Positions 8,869 through 17,909 of a stretch of DNA of 64,000 nt are shown here, piece after piece; within the stretch, counting starts at the first letter, position 1, and each line of letters opens with the position of its first letter. This stretch comes from Chitinophaga eiseniae. GTDB lineage: Bacteria; Bacteroidota; Bacteroidia; Chitinophagales; Chitinophagaceae. Made by a program: the position numbers and the translations under genes. The stretch covers positions 1,364,001 to 1,428,000 of the forward strand of contig NZ_JABAHZ010000002.1 of NCBI RefSeq assembly GCF_012641265.1. The letters are read 5' to 3'. Under the pieces are notes generated by a model. The model searched no databases, was not told the origin of the DNA, and saw nothing but the letters and a program-made list of their open reading frames with translations.

Positions 8869-10659
8869 TTATTTTTGTGCAGCTGCCCAGCGGGCCATTT
8901 TCTGTTCCAGTACAGAAAGGGGCACACAACCGTCTTTCAGTAACTCATCGTGGAAAGAAGACAGGCTGAATTTACTACCCAGGGCAGCGGTGTATTTATT
9001 GCGTAGCTCACGTATTTTCAGTTCCCCGATTTTATAAGAAAGTGCCTGCGCCGGAATGGCCATATAGCGCTCAATTTCAGCGGTAGCTTCCTGTTCGGAT
9101 AACGGTTCGTTATCCATCATGTATTTGATGGCTTGTTCGCGGGTCCAGCCTTTGGTATGCAAACCAACGTCGACGACTAAACGAATAGCGCGATGTATTT
9201 CGTCGGTCAGTCGACCAAAGTACATGTAGGGGTCGGTGTACAGGCCCAGTTCTTTACCCAGGCTTTCGCAATAGAGTGCATATCCTTCGCCATAGGCGCC
9301 AATCCAGGAGAAGCGGCGGAACCTGGGCAGGGAATCATTTTCCTGTTGCAGGGAGATCTGGAAATGGTGTCCGGGAATGGCTTCATGCAGGAAGAGGCAT
9401 TCCATGCCGGTGTAAGAAAACTGTGTAGCATCGAGGATGGGCACATAAAATACGCCGGGGCGGGTACCATCGGCGCTGCCCTGCATATATTCGGCCGACG
9501 CGGAGGCTGCCCGGTAGGCTTCGGTTTGCCGGATTTCGAATGGTGTTTTAGGGAGATGACCGTACATCTTTTTAACACCGGGCATGATTTTATTTTCGAT
9601 GGCTTTGAACGAATCAAGAATAGCCGCGGGTGTTTTAAATATGCGCAATTTTTTATCCGTACGAACGGAGGCAAAAAATGCTGGTAAGTCGCCCTGGAAG
9701 CCGGTGCTGTTTTTCACCGTTTCCATTTCACCCCGGATGCGGGCTACTTCTTTTTCGCCCATGTTGAAGATAGCTTCTGGGGTGAGATCGGTAGTGGTCC
9801 AGGTTTTAACGAGGTAGGCATAATAGGCTTTACCATCTGGTATGCCGCTGATACCACTGCTGCTGCGGGCTTTGGGCAGGTATTCGTTCTGCAGGAAAGC
9901 CTGTAGTTTAGCGAAGGAGGGTAGTATATTTTTTTCAATAGCTGCTGTATAATCCTTTGTCAGCTGTACTTTCACCTCAGCGCCGAGCGAGTCGGGGATC
10001 ATTTTCAGCGGGGCGTAGTATACGTTATTAGCGGGGTCTTTTTTGGCCAGGTCGGTTACCTGGGGAATCACTTTTACCACCAGGCTTTTGGGCAATACAT
10101 AGCCGGAGGTCATGCCACGGCGCATGTTGGCGATAGCGGTATCGGTCCATATCGCAAAGCGTTCCATACGATGCATGAAGTTGCGATAGTCTTTTTCTGT
10201 TTTGAATGGCTGAGCTGAGGTGCCGCCGGCCAGCTGGGTGAGGGTGAGTGGCAAACAGGTAAACTGTTGCACTGGCATCAGGTAGTCATGGAAGGTAAGC
10301 CCTTCCCGGTTGACGTCGAATTCTCTCCGTAACATATCGTAGGTGATGCGGTCGTTACCGGAGAGGGCGCTGTTATCAATTCCTTTGATGGCTTGCTGGT
10401 AGCTGGCGAAGAACGAATCGGCTTTAGCGCGATAGCTTTCACTGATATCTATCGGCAACTGGTCGTTGTATTGGTTTTCGCCGTTTTGGGTGGCCTGCAA
10501 GGGGTTGAGGGCCATGTTTTCGGCATAGTAGCGACTGGCCAGATGGTGAAGGGAATCGGCTGTGGCTGCAGGATTGCTATGATTCCCGGGCGATTGACAG
10601 GCGCCCGCGAAAAGCGAGGCTGCGATCAACAGGTAACGAGGTTGTTGTAACTTGATCAT
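8869..10659 (-). CDS. DUF885-family lipoprotein (putative metallohydrolase)
   Basis: A 596-residue lipoprotein of the DUF885 family (signal peptide ending 'FAGAC', Cys21). The hallmark is 'HEAIPGHHFQ' with HEAIPGHH at residues 425-432, an HExxxxHH-like metal-binding motif resembling those of zincin peptidases. Other family features are the N-terminal 'NPLQATQNGENQYNDQLPID' and 'TRPGVFYVPILD', and the C-terminal 'QALSYKIGELKIRELRNKYTAALG'. It is probably a surface or periplasmic metallopeptidase-like enzyme, but the substrate is unknown. The gene follows the DUF1080 gene on the same strand, with an intrinsic terminator between them, so it is probably transcribed on its own. Confidence 0.85.
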   Translation of the reverse strand: MIKLQQPRYLLIAASLFAGACQSPGNHSNPAATADSLHHLASRYYAENMALNPLQATQNGENQYNDQLPIDISESYRAKADSFFASYQQAIKGIDNSALSGNDRITYDMLRREFDVNREGLTFHDYLMPVQQFTCLPLTLTQLAGGTSAQPFKTEKDYRNFMHRMERFAIWTDTAIANMRRGMTSGYVLPKSLVVKVIPQVTDLAKKDPANNVYYAPLKMIPDSLGAEVKVQLTKDYTAAIEKNILPSFAKLQAFLQNEYLPKARSSSGISGIPDGKAYYAYLVKTWTTTDLTPEAIFNMGEKEVARIRGEMETVKNSTGFQGDLPAFFASVRTDKKLRIFKTPAAILDSFKAIENKIMPGVKKMYGHLPKTPFEIRQTEAYRAASASAEYMQGSADGTRPGVFYVPILDATQFSYTGMECLFLHEAIPGHHFQISLQQENDSLPRFRRFSWIGAYGEGYALYCESLGKELGLYTDPYMYFGRLTDEIHRAIRLVVDVGLHTKGWTREQAIKYMMDNEPLSEQEATAEIERYMAIPAQALSYKIGELKIRELRNKYTAALGSKFSLSSFHDELLKDGCVPLSVLEQKMARWAAAQK

Positions 10660-10700
10660 GTGTGTGGGTTGTGAATAAGGACTAATTTACCGTTTTATCT

Positions 10701-10734
10701 AAAGAAAAAAGCTTTCCGAAGAATCGGAAAGCTT
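10701..10734 (-). terminator. Intrinsic terminator for the two-domain DUF1080 gene
   Basis: An 11-bp perfect stem (10709-10719 with 10724-10734) with a 4-base loop. Read on the minus strand it is followed by a run of six T. It lies just beyond the stop codon of the gene at 10774. Confidence 0.88.
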
Positions 10735-10773
10735 ATTTAGAACAGTGAACAATGAAAAAAAAGATAAAAAATA

Positions 10774-12141
10774 TTATTTAAGATTTTTTATACGAATACT
10801 TTTGAAAGAAACCTCATTACCGTGATCCTGTAACAGGATATGTCCTTCCGGCCACAACCCAAAATTCTTCCAGTTTTTATACTTGCTGATAGCTACCAGG
10901 TCTTTGAAAGCTTGGGAGCCGCGCTCATATTCCAGCACTTTAAACCCATTTAACCAATGCTCTACGTGGTTATTTGGATACACAATAATACGACCTTTGT
11001 TCCATTCTCCAATAGGGTTGATGGCACGTTTTTCCTGTTTTCTTGTCATGAGATCGTAAAGGCTTGCTAACGTGCGGTTTCCGTCGCGTCCTAATTTGGC
11101 ATCCGGGTGCTTTTCGTCGTCCAGTACCTGGTATTCCAGCCCGATAGCCGACTTACCCCCGGTTTCGTAGGTCTCGCTCACAAAGTATTTTACGCCGCTA
11201 TTCGCGCCTGGCGTGAGTTTGAACATAAATTCCAGTTCAAAGGCGCCATATTGTTTTTCCGTAACAATGTCGCCGCCGCTGCCTTCCTCATCCCCATTGG
11301 AATGTTGGATGGTCAATACCCCATCGTTGATCACCCAGCCTTTTTCAGGGAAGGTTTTCTTGTACACGCCTCTCCAGCCTTTGGAGGTTTTACCATCCCA
11401 CAGCAGTTGAAAGCCGTTTTTCTTTTCCTGGCCGGAAATGGTGTTATCCACATTGTTAACTACGTAGATATTGTCGTACGACGAATACTGGGAAGGGGCC
11501 GGGTTTTCGATGATCCGTATATTCTTCCAGTAGATATTTTTATTGTCATCTTCTGCTTTTTTGCCGATACCATGTACCTGGAGGGCGATAAAGCCTTTAG
11601 GCAGGGCGGTATCCACCAGGTGGGCGGTAGGTACGCCGTTTACCCAGGTACGCATTTCATTGCCCCGGCACTCGATACGGTATTTATTCCAGCCGTCTTT
11701 TTTAAAGGCTTGTTGTCCCGCCGGGTTTAACTCCATCGGATATTGCCAGCCCCTGCGGCCTTCTTCATAAATACCACCGCTCCATTTGCGGTCAGACGGG
11801 TCTATTTCCATCTGGTAGCCGAATACACGTCCGTTCTGGTAGTCCGGCCTGCTCTGGCTGCGGAATTGGATGCCGGAGTTGAATTCCTTTCCCAGCTTGA
11901 ATTCCAGCTCCAGGATAAAGTCGCCGTACTCTTTGTCTGTGGCCAGGAACGAATTTGGTGTATTCATTACCGTGGTACCCACAATTTCGCCGTTCTGCAC
12001 ATTGTATTTCGCCTCACCTCCCAGCTGTTTCCAGCCTTTCAGGTCTTTACCATTGAAAAGTTGGTGCCACTGGGCTTTCTGAGCATACAGGCCGCCATAC
12101 ATACATAGCAGGGAGCCGCATAAAAGGATCGCTTTTTTCAT
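10774..12141 (-). CDS. Secreted two-domain DUF1080 (3-keto-disaccharide hydrolase-like) protein
   Basis: A 455-residue exported protein (signal peptide ending 'YGGLYAQ') with two tandem DUF1080 lectin-fold domains. The first starts at '[32 protein letters not shown]' (residues about 25-215), the second at '[18 protein letters not shown]...GWVINDGVL' (about 240-450). Both repeat the '[21 protein letters not shown]' and '[23 protein letters not shown]' core. The family includes enzymes acting on 3-keto-glycosides, so a role in sugar breakdown is likely. It is divergent from a susCD operon, with LacI-type operator sequences in the shared 248-bp region, which suggests joint regulation with the transporter. 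Confidence 0.85.
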   Translation of the reverse strand: MKKAILLCGSLLCMYGGLYAQKAQWHQLFNGKDLKGWKQLGGEAKYNVQNGEIVGTTVMNTPNSFLATDKEYGDFILELEFKLGKEFNSGIQFRSQSRPDYQNGRVFGYQMEIDPSDRKWSGGIYEEGRRGWQYPMELNPAGQQAFKKDGWNKYRIECRGNEMRTWVNGVPTAHLVDTALPKGFIALQVHGIGKKAEDDNKNIYWKNIRIIENPAPSQYSSYDNIYVVNNVDNTISGQEKKNGFQLLWDGKTSKGWRGVYKKTFPEKGWVINDGVLTIQHSNGDEEGSGGDIVTEKQYGAFELEFMFKLTPGANSGVKYFVSETYETGGKSAIGLEYQVLDDEKHPDAKLGRDGNRTLASLYDLMTRKQEKRAINPIGEWNKGRIIVYPNNHVEHWLNGFKVLEYERGSQAFKDLVAISKYKNWKNFGLWPEGHILLQDHGNEVSFKSIRIKNLK

Positions 12142-12188
12142 AACTAAAAAGGAATAAGGAGCCCAAAATAATCAATGGAAATGATTTT

Positions 12189-12204
12189 TACAACCGATTG
12201 CAAA
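12189..12204. promoter_or_regulatory. Weak LacI-type operator half-conserved copy
   Basis: The sequence ACAACCGATTGCAAA resembles the better operator at 12277-12290 (TGCAAACGATTGCA), sharing CGATTGC but with a diverged left half. It lies 48 bases upstream of the DUF1080 start codon, where a repressor could act. Family assignment is by resemblance only. Confidence 0.4.
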
Positions 12205-12276
12205 ACATTTTTATTTTATATATATGACGTAGGGACCCCGGAAACCGATAATTGCCATGATTTTTAAAATAATGTT

Positions 12277-12290
12277 TGCAAACGATTGCA
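12277..12290. promoter_or_regulatory. LacI-family operator (TGCAAACGATTGCA)
   Basis: A near-perfect 14-bp palindrome with central CG, the form bound by LacI/GalR-family repressors. It matches the fucosidase operator core at 54473-54486 at 13 of 14 positions. It is 100 bases upstream of the susC start codon, inside the divergent promoter region shared with the DUF1080 gene. No LacI-family gene lies in this window. Confidence 0.65.
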
Positions 12291-12389
12291 GAAATGTAAA
12301 ATTGTCTTATTTTGGTTCATCGAAGAACCTGAAGCGACGGCCAAAATCTAACTTAAGTATCCTTTATTCCACTTATCACAAACTACGTT

Positions 12390-15300
12390 ATGAAAAGATC
12401 TTTCTCACGTTTTGTCTGTATGATAGCATGCCTGCTATTCCAGCAACTCACCATGGCACAGGGAAATTCCTCAACGGTGGAGGGAAATGTACTGGACGCC
12501 CAAAAAATGCCACTTGTAGGGGTAACTGTTTCTGTCAAAGGAAGAAGTTCCGGCACCCAAACAGATGCCAGAGGACATTACCGGCTACAGGTAAAAGACC
12601 CGGCTAATGCCACGCTGGTATTTACTTTTATTGGTTTTACATCGGTAGAAGAACCTATCAAAGGTCGCACTACGATCCCGGTCATTCTCCAGGAAGACCG
12701 TAAAAAACTGGAAGAAATCGTGGTAGTAGGTTATGGTCAGCAAAAGAAAAAAGATGTGACCGGCGCCATCTCCTCTGTAGGTACCAAAGCCATACAAGAC
12801 GTACCGGTTACCAACCCGCAACAGGCCCTGCAAGGCCGCGCTCCTGGCGTGGAAGTTATTAACAACAGCGCCAAACCAGGCGATGAACCACAGGTACGTA
12901 TCCGCGGTACCCGTTCCCTGTCGGCCGGCAACGACCCACTCTATGTAGTAGATGGTATTCCTTACGCCGGTAACCTCAGCGATATCGGTACAGGAGTAAT
13001 ACAATCGATGGATATTTTGAAAGATGCCTCTGCTACAGCCATTTATGGTTCCAGGGGCGCCAACGGCGTGGTGCTCATTACTACCCAACGCGGCAAGCTG
13101 GGCAAACCCGTGGTGTCCTACAGCGGCTCCTATGGTTATGTACAACAGCTGGGGGAAACAGATATGTTGGACGCCAACCGCTTCATAGAAATGCGTCGCG
13201 AAGCCAACCGCACCATCGGCAAGTACAACGATAATAACCGCGACTCCTCCGACGCCGTTATCTTTAACGCCACCGAACTGGCCAATATCAAGAAAGGAAC
13301 AAACGTAGACTGGCAAAAGCTCATGATCTCCCCGGGATACCAAACCAACCACGCTATTTCTGTAGCAGGGGGTACGGAAAAAACAAAGTATACCGTGGGA
13401 CTCGGATACTTTAAAGACCAGGGCGTATTGAAATTACAGAGCTACGAACGCTATAACATCAACCTGGGCATCGACCAGATGATAGGCAACCGGGTACGCG
13501 TAGGAGCATCCCTGTTGGGCGCTTATAGTCTGCGCAACGGCGAAACCTACAACGGTATCGACAATGCCCTGAAAATGTTGCCCATCGCATCGCCCTACGA
13601 TGATAAAGGCAACCTCATTATCCTGCCTACCGGCGATAGCCAGCAACCCAATCCACTACTGGATTATGTACCCGGTAACCGCGTGGAGCTGATGAAACGT
13701 TTCCGCCTCTTTACCAGTTTATACGGAGAAGTGGAAATCGTTAACGGCCTGAAATACCGCCTGAATGTAGGTCCGGACCTGCAATACTATAACTATGGTC
13801 TTTTCCAGGGTAAAAATAATACTAACCTGCTGATAGGCGGCGGCGATGCGCAGGCCAGCAAAGGCAACGCATCTACCCTGGCCTATACTATCGAAAACGT
13901 GTTGACTTATAACAAGTCTATCAAAAAACATAATCTCGCTGCCACCGGTTTGTACAGCGTACAACGGCAAACAGCGGATATCATGACTACCAACGTAAGA
14001 GGGATCCCGGTGGAAACACAGCAATATTTTAACCTGGGACAAGCACTCTCCGTAACAGGCGTAACCAGCAGTCTCAGTACCTGGACTATCCTCTCTTACA
14101 TGGGGCGTATTAACTATGGTTATGATGACCGTTACCTCTTAACACTTACCCTCCGTGCCGATGGTTCGTCCCGTTTTGCACCCGGAAAAAAATGGGGTTA
14201 CTTCCCTTCCGTGGCAGTGGCCTGGAATATAATCAACGAAGCACCATTTAAAAATCAGCGTACCCTGGATAACTTAAAACTCCGCGCCAGCTATGGCCGG
14301 ATCGGTAATACCGGTATCAACCCTTATGCTACGCAGGGATTGCTGACCAGGATTCCCTATTCCTACGGTGGAAAGGGCTCCCTGGGCTTTGTACCGGGAG
14401 ATCTGCGCAATCCTAACCTGACCTGGGAAACCACTACTTCCACTGATATAGGCCTGGATTTCGGCTTCTTCAATGGCCGCATTACCGGTGTGGTAGAATG
14501 GTATAACCAGAAAACCACCGACCTGCTAATGCCACACCTGCTCCCCTATAGTAATGGCTTCAACCAGGTACTCGAAAACCTGGGTACTTCGAGAAACCGT
14601 GGATGGGAAGTAGGGCTCTCTGCTATCATCATCGACAACCCTAAAGGCTTTAGCTGGAAGATGGATGCAAACGTTTTCAGAAACCGTTCCAAGATCCTTT
14701 CCATTGGTGGTGGAAGAAGTGCAGACGTGGGTAATGGATGGTTTGTAGGCCAGCCTACCTATGTGTATTACGACTTTAAGAAGACAGGTATCTGGCAGGT
14801 GGAAGACGCTAAGCTGGCCGCTAAATATGGCGTAAAACCAGGAGAGATCAGGTTGGAAGATGTGAATAAAGACAGCACGATCGATGCCAAAGACAGGCAG
14901 ATACTCGGTTCCCCGGAACCTAAATGGTCGGCCGGTACTACGCAACGCTTTTCCTATAAAGGCTTTGAATTGTCGATCGTAGCATTTGCCCGCATAGGCA
15001 GTATGATACGGAGTGATTTTTATTCTAACTATAATACCCTCTTTGGTCGTTACAATAACCTGAACATTGATTATAACACGCCTTCCAATCCTACTAACGA
15101 TTTCCCAAGGCCTAATGCCAACCAGGAAAGACCCAGCAACTACCAATCGCTCAGCTATTTCGACGGCTCTTACTTCAAAATCAGGAATATTACCCTGGCT
15201 TATAGCTTGCCGGATGCACTCGTAAAACGCATGCAGATGCAGGAATTACGCTTTAGCGTAGGGGTAAAGCAACCGCTGATCATTGCGCCTTACCGTCAAC

Positions 15301-15395
15301 AGTGGAAAGGAATAGATCCGGAAGATGTGAATGTAATCGGTATTGACGCACCAGCCACCTGGATGCTGCAGTTTGGATTGAATGCGAGATTTTAA
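12390..15395 (+). CDS. SusC/RagA-family TonB-dependent outer-membrane receptor
   Basis: A 1001-residue SusC-type TonB-dependent transporter. The order is a signal peptide ending 'LTMAQ', a carboxypeptidase-regulatory-like beta-sandwich (about 30-110, 'VEGNVLDAQKMPLVGVTVSVKG'), the SusC linker 'KLEEIVVVGYGQQKKKDVTGAISSV', a plug (about 120-240, 'QALQGRAPGVEV...VRIRGTRSL...PLYVVDGI...DILKDASATAIYGSRGANGVVLI'), and a beta-barrel ending in aromatic 'LQFGLNARF'. It has no STN signalling domain, unlike the receptors at 34674 and 39934, so control by a FecR/sigma pair is not expected. The LacI-type operator upstream fits instead. A susD follows after 23 bases. Confidence 0.96.
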   Translation: MKRSFSRFVCMIACLLFQQLTMAQGNSSTVEGNVLDAQKMPLVGVTVSVKGRSSGTQTDARGHYRLQVKDPANATLVFTFIGFTSVEEPIKGRTTIPVILQEDRKKLEEIVVVGYGQQKKKDVTGAISSVGTKAIQDVPVTNPQQALQGRAPGVEVINNSAKPGDEPQVRIRGTRSLSAGNDPLYVVDGIPYAGNLSDIGTGVIQSMDILKDASATAIYGSRGANGVVLITTQRGKLGKPVVSYSGSYGYVQQLGETDMLDANRFIEMRREANRTIGKYNDNNRDSSDAVIFNATELANIKKGTNVDWQKLMISPGYQTNHAISVAGGTEKTKYTVGLGYFKDQGVLKLQSYERYNINLGIDQMIGNRVRVGASLLGAYSLRNGETYNGIDNALKMLPIASPYDDKGNLIILPTGDSQQPNPLLDYVPGNRVELMKRFRLFTSLYGEVEIVNGLKYRLNVGPDLQYYNYGLFQGKNNTNLLIGGGDAQASKGNASTLAYTIENVLTYNKSIKKHNLAATGLYSVQRQTADIMTTNVRGIPVETQQYFNLGQALSVTGVTSSLSTWTILSYMGRINYGYDDRYLLTLTLRADGSSRFAPGKKWGYFPSVAVAWNIINEAPFKNQRTLDNLKLRASYGRIGNTGINPYATQGLLTRIPYSYGGKGSLGFVPGDLRNPNLTWETTTSTDIGLDFGFFNGRITGVVEWYNQKTTDLLMPHLLPYSNGFNQVLENLGTSRNRGWEVGLSAIIIDNPKGFSWKMDANVFRNRSKILSIGGGRSADVGNGWFVGQPTYVYYDFKKTGIWQVEDAKLAAKYGVKPGEIRLEDVNKDSTIDAKDRQILGSPEPKWSAGTTQRFSYKGFELSIVAFARIGSMIRSDFYSNYNTLFGRYNNLNIDYNTPSNPTNDFPRPNANQERPSNYQSLSYFDGSYFKIRNITLAYSLPDALVKRMQMQELRFSVGVKQPLIIAPYRQQWKGIDPEDVNVIGIDAPATWMLQFGLNARF

Positions 15396-15418
15396 TCAAC
15401 TCTTAAAAGGAAAACGTT

Positions 15419-17029
15419 ATGAAATATATAGTGCCTATCATGTTGCTGGCTTTGACAGTAAGCTCCTGTAACAAAATGCTGGATGAAAAAGTAGTCACCA
15501 ATGTGACAGACGATTTTTATAATACCAAAGCAGGCTTTCAAACCGCCGTTACCGGCTCCTATGTGGCGATGCGCAACTTTTACAGTACAGAAAGAGGTAT
15601 GACGCTCACAGAAACCGGTACCGATATTTATACCAACGGCTCCGATGGTAATTACAAATTTACCAGTCAATATACTTCGCAGCTAGACGCCCGCTATGAC
15701 CATGTGAGGGAAGTATGGAATAGCTTTTATCAAACCATCAATACCTGTAACGTGGCGGTAGACCGGGCCAATAACATCCCGGGCCTGGACGATGCCACCA
15801 AAAAAACAGGAGTAGCAGAGGCGTTGTTCTGCCGCGCACATTACCATTTCATCCTGATGGAAATGTTTGGCGCCATACCCTTACAGCTGCACGAAAACAC
15901 TAAAATTGTAACAGAGTCGCACCGCGACAGCGTTTCCGCCATATACGATGCCGTGATTGCCGACTTGCTGGCGGCTGATAAGGACCTGCCCGCAGCAGCT
16001 GCCAATTGGGGACGGGCTACCAAAGCGGCCGCTGAACACCTGCTGTCCAGGGTATACCTCACCCGCGCTTCTTCGCCCCAGGCTAAGCCTACAGATTATG
16101 CCGATGCTGCAAAATATGCCGACCAGGTGATCAAAAACTTCGGATTCCGCCTGCTGGATGATCCCGGACAAGTGTGGGCACAGGGCAAGGAAAATAATTC
16201 GGAAACAGTATTTGCCGCACAATATACTGCCGATCCGCTATATGGCTATCCCGACAACAATGCCTGCCGCTTTTTCCTGATGCAGTACGATGTATTGGCC
16301 GGTATGAAGCGCGATCTGCCTAATGGCACGCCCTGGAAGCGTTTCCGGCCTACAAAATTCCTGATCGACACCCTGTATAAAGACCGCGTGCATGATGTAC
16401 GTTACGAAAAGTTCTTTACTACCGTATGGTACGCCAATACCGCCACAGCCAAGTTAAATGTAGGAGATACCGCAGTGTACCTGCCGGGCTATGATGTTAC
16501 CAAGGCAGAAATAGAGAGTAAAAAATACATGCTGGTGCCGCCCAGGTTGTATACCGAACGCCTGTATCCTTCCCTGAATAAGTTTGCCGATTCCCTGCGC
16601 CCGGATAACCAGGCCTCCGGGGTAAGGCCCTTTATCGCTTTCCGCCTCGCAGAAGCTTACCTGATCGAAGCCGAAGCCAAAATGATGCAGGGCGACAATC
16701 AGGGCGCTGCCGACCTGGTAAACATAGTACGCTGGAGAGCTGCCAGGGTAGGTGCTACACCCGCCGAAACACAGGCCAACCGCGATGCGCTGACTGCCAA
16801 AGCATCCGATATGACCATTGATTTTATATTGGATGAAAGAGGACGGGAATTGGTAGGCGAGCAAATGCGCTGGTTTGACCTCACCCGTACCCACAAATTA
16901 TTGGAAAGAGTACAAAAGCATAATACCGAAGGGGGACCCAACATTCAACCTAAACATGTACTGCGCCCGATTCCACAGGACCAGATAGACAGATCGTCTA
17001 ATCCATTCCCACAGAATCCAGGCTACTAG
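15419..17029 (+). CDS. SusD/RagB-family nutrient-binding outer-membrane lipoprotein
   Basis: This 536-residue surface lipoprotein is the partner of the preceding SusC. The signal peptide ends 'TVSSC' (Cys17). Family blocks are 'VTDDFYNTKAGFQTAVTGSYVAMR', 'VAEALFCRAHYHFILMEMFGAIPL', 'FIAFRLAEAYLIEAEAKMMQGDNQGAADLVNIVRWRAA' and the terminal 'FILDERGRELVGEQMRWFDLTRT...NPFPQNPGY'. Length and ending are normal for the family. It is the last gene of the operon and is followed by a long inverted repeat. Confidence 0.95.
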   Translation: MKYIVPIMLLALTVSSCNKMLDEKVVTNVTDDFYNTKAGFQTAVTGSYVAMRNFYSTERGMTLTETGTDIYTNGSDGNYKFTSQYTSQLDARYDHVREVWNSFYQTINTCNVAVDRANNIPGLDDATKKTGVAEALFCRAHYHFILMEMFGAIPLQLHENTKIVTESHRDSVSAIYDAVIADLLAADKDLPAAAANWGRATKAAAEHLLSRVYLTRASSPQAKPTDYADAAKYADQVIKNFGFRLLDDPGQVWAQGKENNSETVFAAQYTADPLYGYPDNNACRFFLMQYDVLAGMKRDLPNGTPWKRFRPTKFLIDTLYKDRVHDVRYEKFFTTVWYANTATAKLNVGDTAVYLPGYDVTKAEIESKKYMLVPPRLYTERLYPSLNKFADSLRPDNQASGVRPFIAFRLAEAYLIEAEAKMMQGDNQGAADLVNIVRWRAARVGATPAETQANRDALTAKASDMTIDFILDERGRELVGEQMRWFDLTRTHKLLERVQKHNTEGGPNIQPKHVLRPIPQDQIDRSSNPFPQNPGY

Positions 17030-17040
17030 CAGCTGAAGAA

Positions 17041-17117
17041 GCAAAAAGCTATTGAGGCAGATGATCAGCGCGAATATTAAAAAATCGCTAAGGTCATCTG
17101 CCTCAATAGCTTTTTGC
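17041..17117. repeat. Long inverted repeat, 24-bp perfect arms, 29-base loop
   Basis: The arms at 17041-17064 and 17094-17117 are perfectly complementary over 24 bases, and pairing continues outward with a two-base bulge (CTGAAGA against TCTTCAG). It lies between susD and the PfpI gene, 12 bases after the susD stop. It could end the susCD transcript or protect its 3' end, but no long T run follows. The left arm shares GCAAAAAGCTATT with 27498-27510. Confidence 0.75.
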
Positions 17118-17159
17118 TTATCTTCAGTTGCCTTTTTAAACTCAAAAAACCTTCGTCCT

Positions 17160-17741
17160 ATGGCACAAAAAAAGATATTGTTACTTACCGGTGATTATGC
17201 AGAGGATTATGAAACCATGGTACCTTTCCAGATGCTGCAAATGATTGGCCACGACGTACATGCTGTTTGTCCGGATAAAGCTGCCGGCGATAAAATCAAA
17301 ACAGCCATCCACGATTTTGAAGGTGATCAAACCTATAGCGAGAAGCCAGGACATGGTTTTGTACTGAACGCCACTTTCAACGATATAGCAGGCGCCGATT
17401 ATGATGCGCTTGTCATTGCGGGTGGCCGGGCGCCGGAATATCTGCGTTTAAATAAGAATGTACTGGAGCTGGTAAGACACTTTTTCCTGGAAGATAAACC
17501 GGTAGCGGCGGTATGTCACGGTATCCAGATCCTGACAGCGGCTGATGTGGTACGGGGTAAAAAATTAACTGCTTACCCGGCGGTAGGGCCTGAAGTAACG
17601 GCTGCAGGTGGTACCTATGTATCAGTGAATGTATATGAAGCGGTGGTTGATGGTAAACTGGTGACGGCGCCGGCATGGCCAGCTCATCCGCAATGGATAG
17701 CGGCATTTTTACAGGTGCTGGGAACCAGTATCACGCTATAA
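17160..17741 (+). CDS. DJ-1/PfpI-family protein
   Basis: A 193-residue protein of the DJ-1/PfpI superfamily of glutamine-amidotransferase-like proteins, some of which act as proteases, deglycases or chaperones. The nucleophile elbow is '[10 protein letters not shown]' with Cys119-His120, and the conserved acidic residue is Glu15 in 'GDYAEDYE'. '[16 protein letters not shown]' matches the family. I chose the ATG at 17160 because it starts directly at the first beta strand; an upstream in-frame TTG at 17052 lies inside the inverted repeat and would add 36 non-family residues. The protein is probably cytoplasmic. Which of the family activities it has cannot be told. Confidence 0.88.
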   Translation: MAQKKILLLTGDYAEDYETMVPFQMLQMIGHDVHAVCPDKAAGDKIKTAIHDFEGDQTYSEKPGHGFVLNATFNDIAGADYDALVIAGGRAPEYLRLNKNVLELVRHFFLEDKPVAAVCHGIQILTAADVVRGKKLTAYPAVGPEVTAAGGTYVSVNVYEAVVDGKLVTAPAWPAHPQWIAAFLQVLGTSITL

Positions 17742-17831
17742 ATTTACATATTTGTAAATAATTGATTATAAAAGAGATAAAGAAAGTTTAAATTATCTTT
17801 CTACGGATTTTCAAATTAAACGTGCATTACT

Positions 17832-17839
17832 TACCTTTG
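17832..17839 (+). promoter_or_regulatory. Bacteroidota-type -7 promoter element (TACCTTTG) for atpG
   Basis: An exact match to TAnnTTTG. A weak -33-like TTTTC lies about 20 bases upstream (17808-17812). It gives an atpG leader of about 65 bases, and shows that atpG has its own promoter. Confidence 0.65.
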
Positions 17840-17871
17840 CAGCCAAATTCAGGAGGCTATCCCTGCATTGG

Positions 17872-17900
17872 CAATTGATAATTCGTAATTTGTAATTGAT
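17872..17900. repeat. Degenerate AATT-rich tandem repeat in the atpG leader
   Basis: Short repeats of the form TAATTCGTAATTTGTAATT lie immediately before the atpG start. Similar low-complexity purine/AT intergenic repeats occur elsewhere in the window (10741-10757, 24331-24350). Confidence 0.4.
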
Positions 17901-17909
17901 TTTTATAAT

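Noticed and set aside
9193..9687. 164-codon plus-strand frame inside the DUF885 gene
   Set aside because: Overlaps a clear family gene with an intact motif; no family resemblance of its own.
17052..17159. N-terminal extension of the PfpI gene from a TTG at 17052
   Set aside because: It would be encoded by the inverted repeat and adds residues not seen in the family; the ATG at 17160 begins exactly at the domain.
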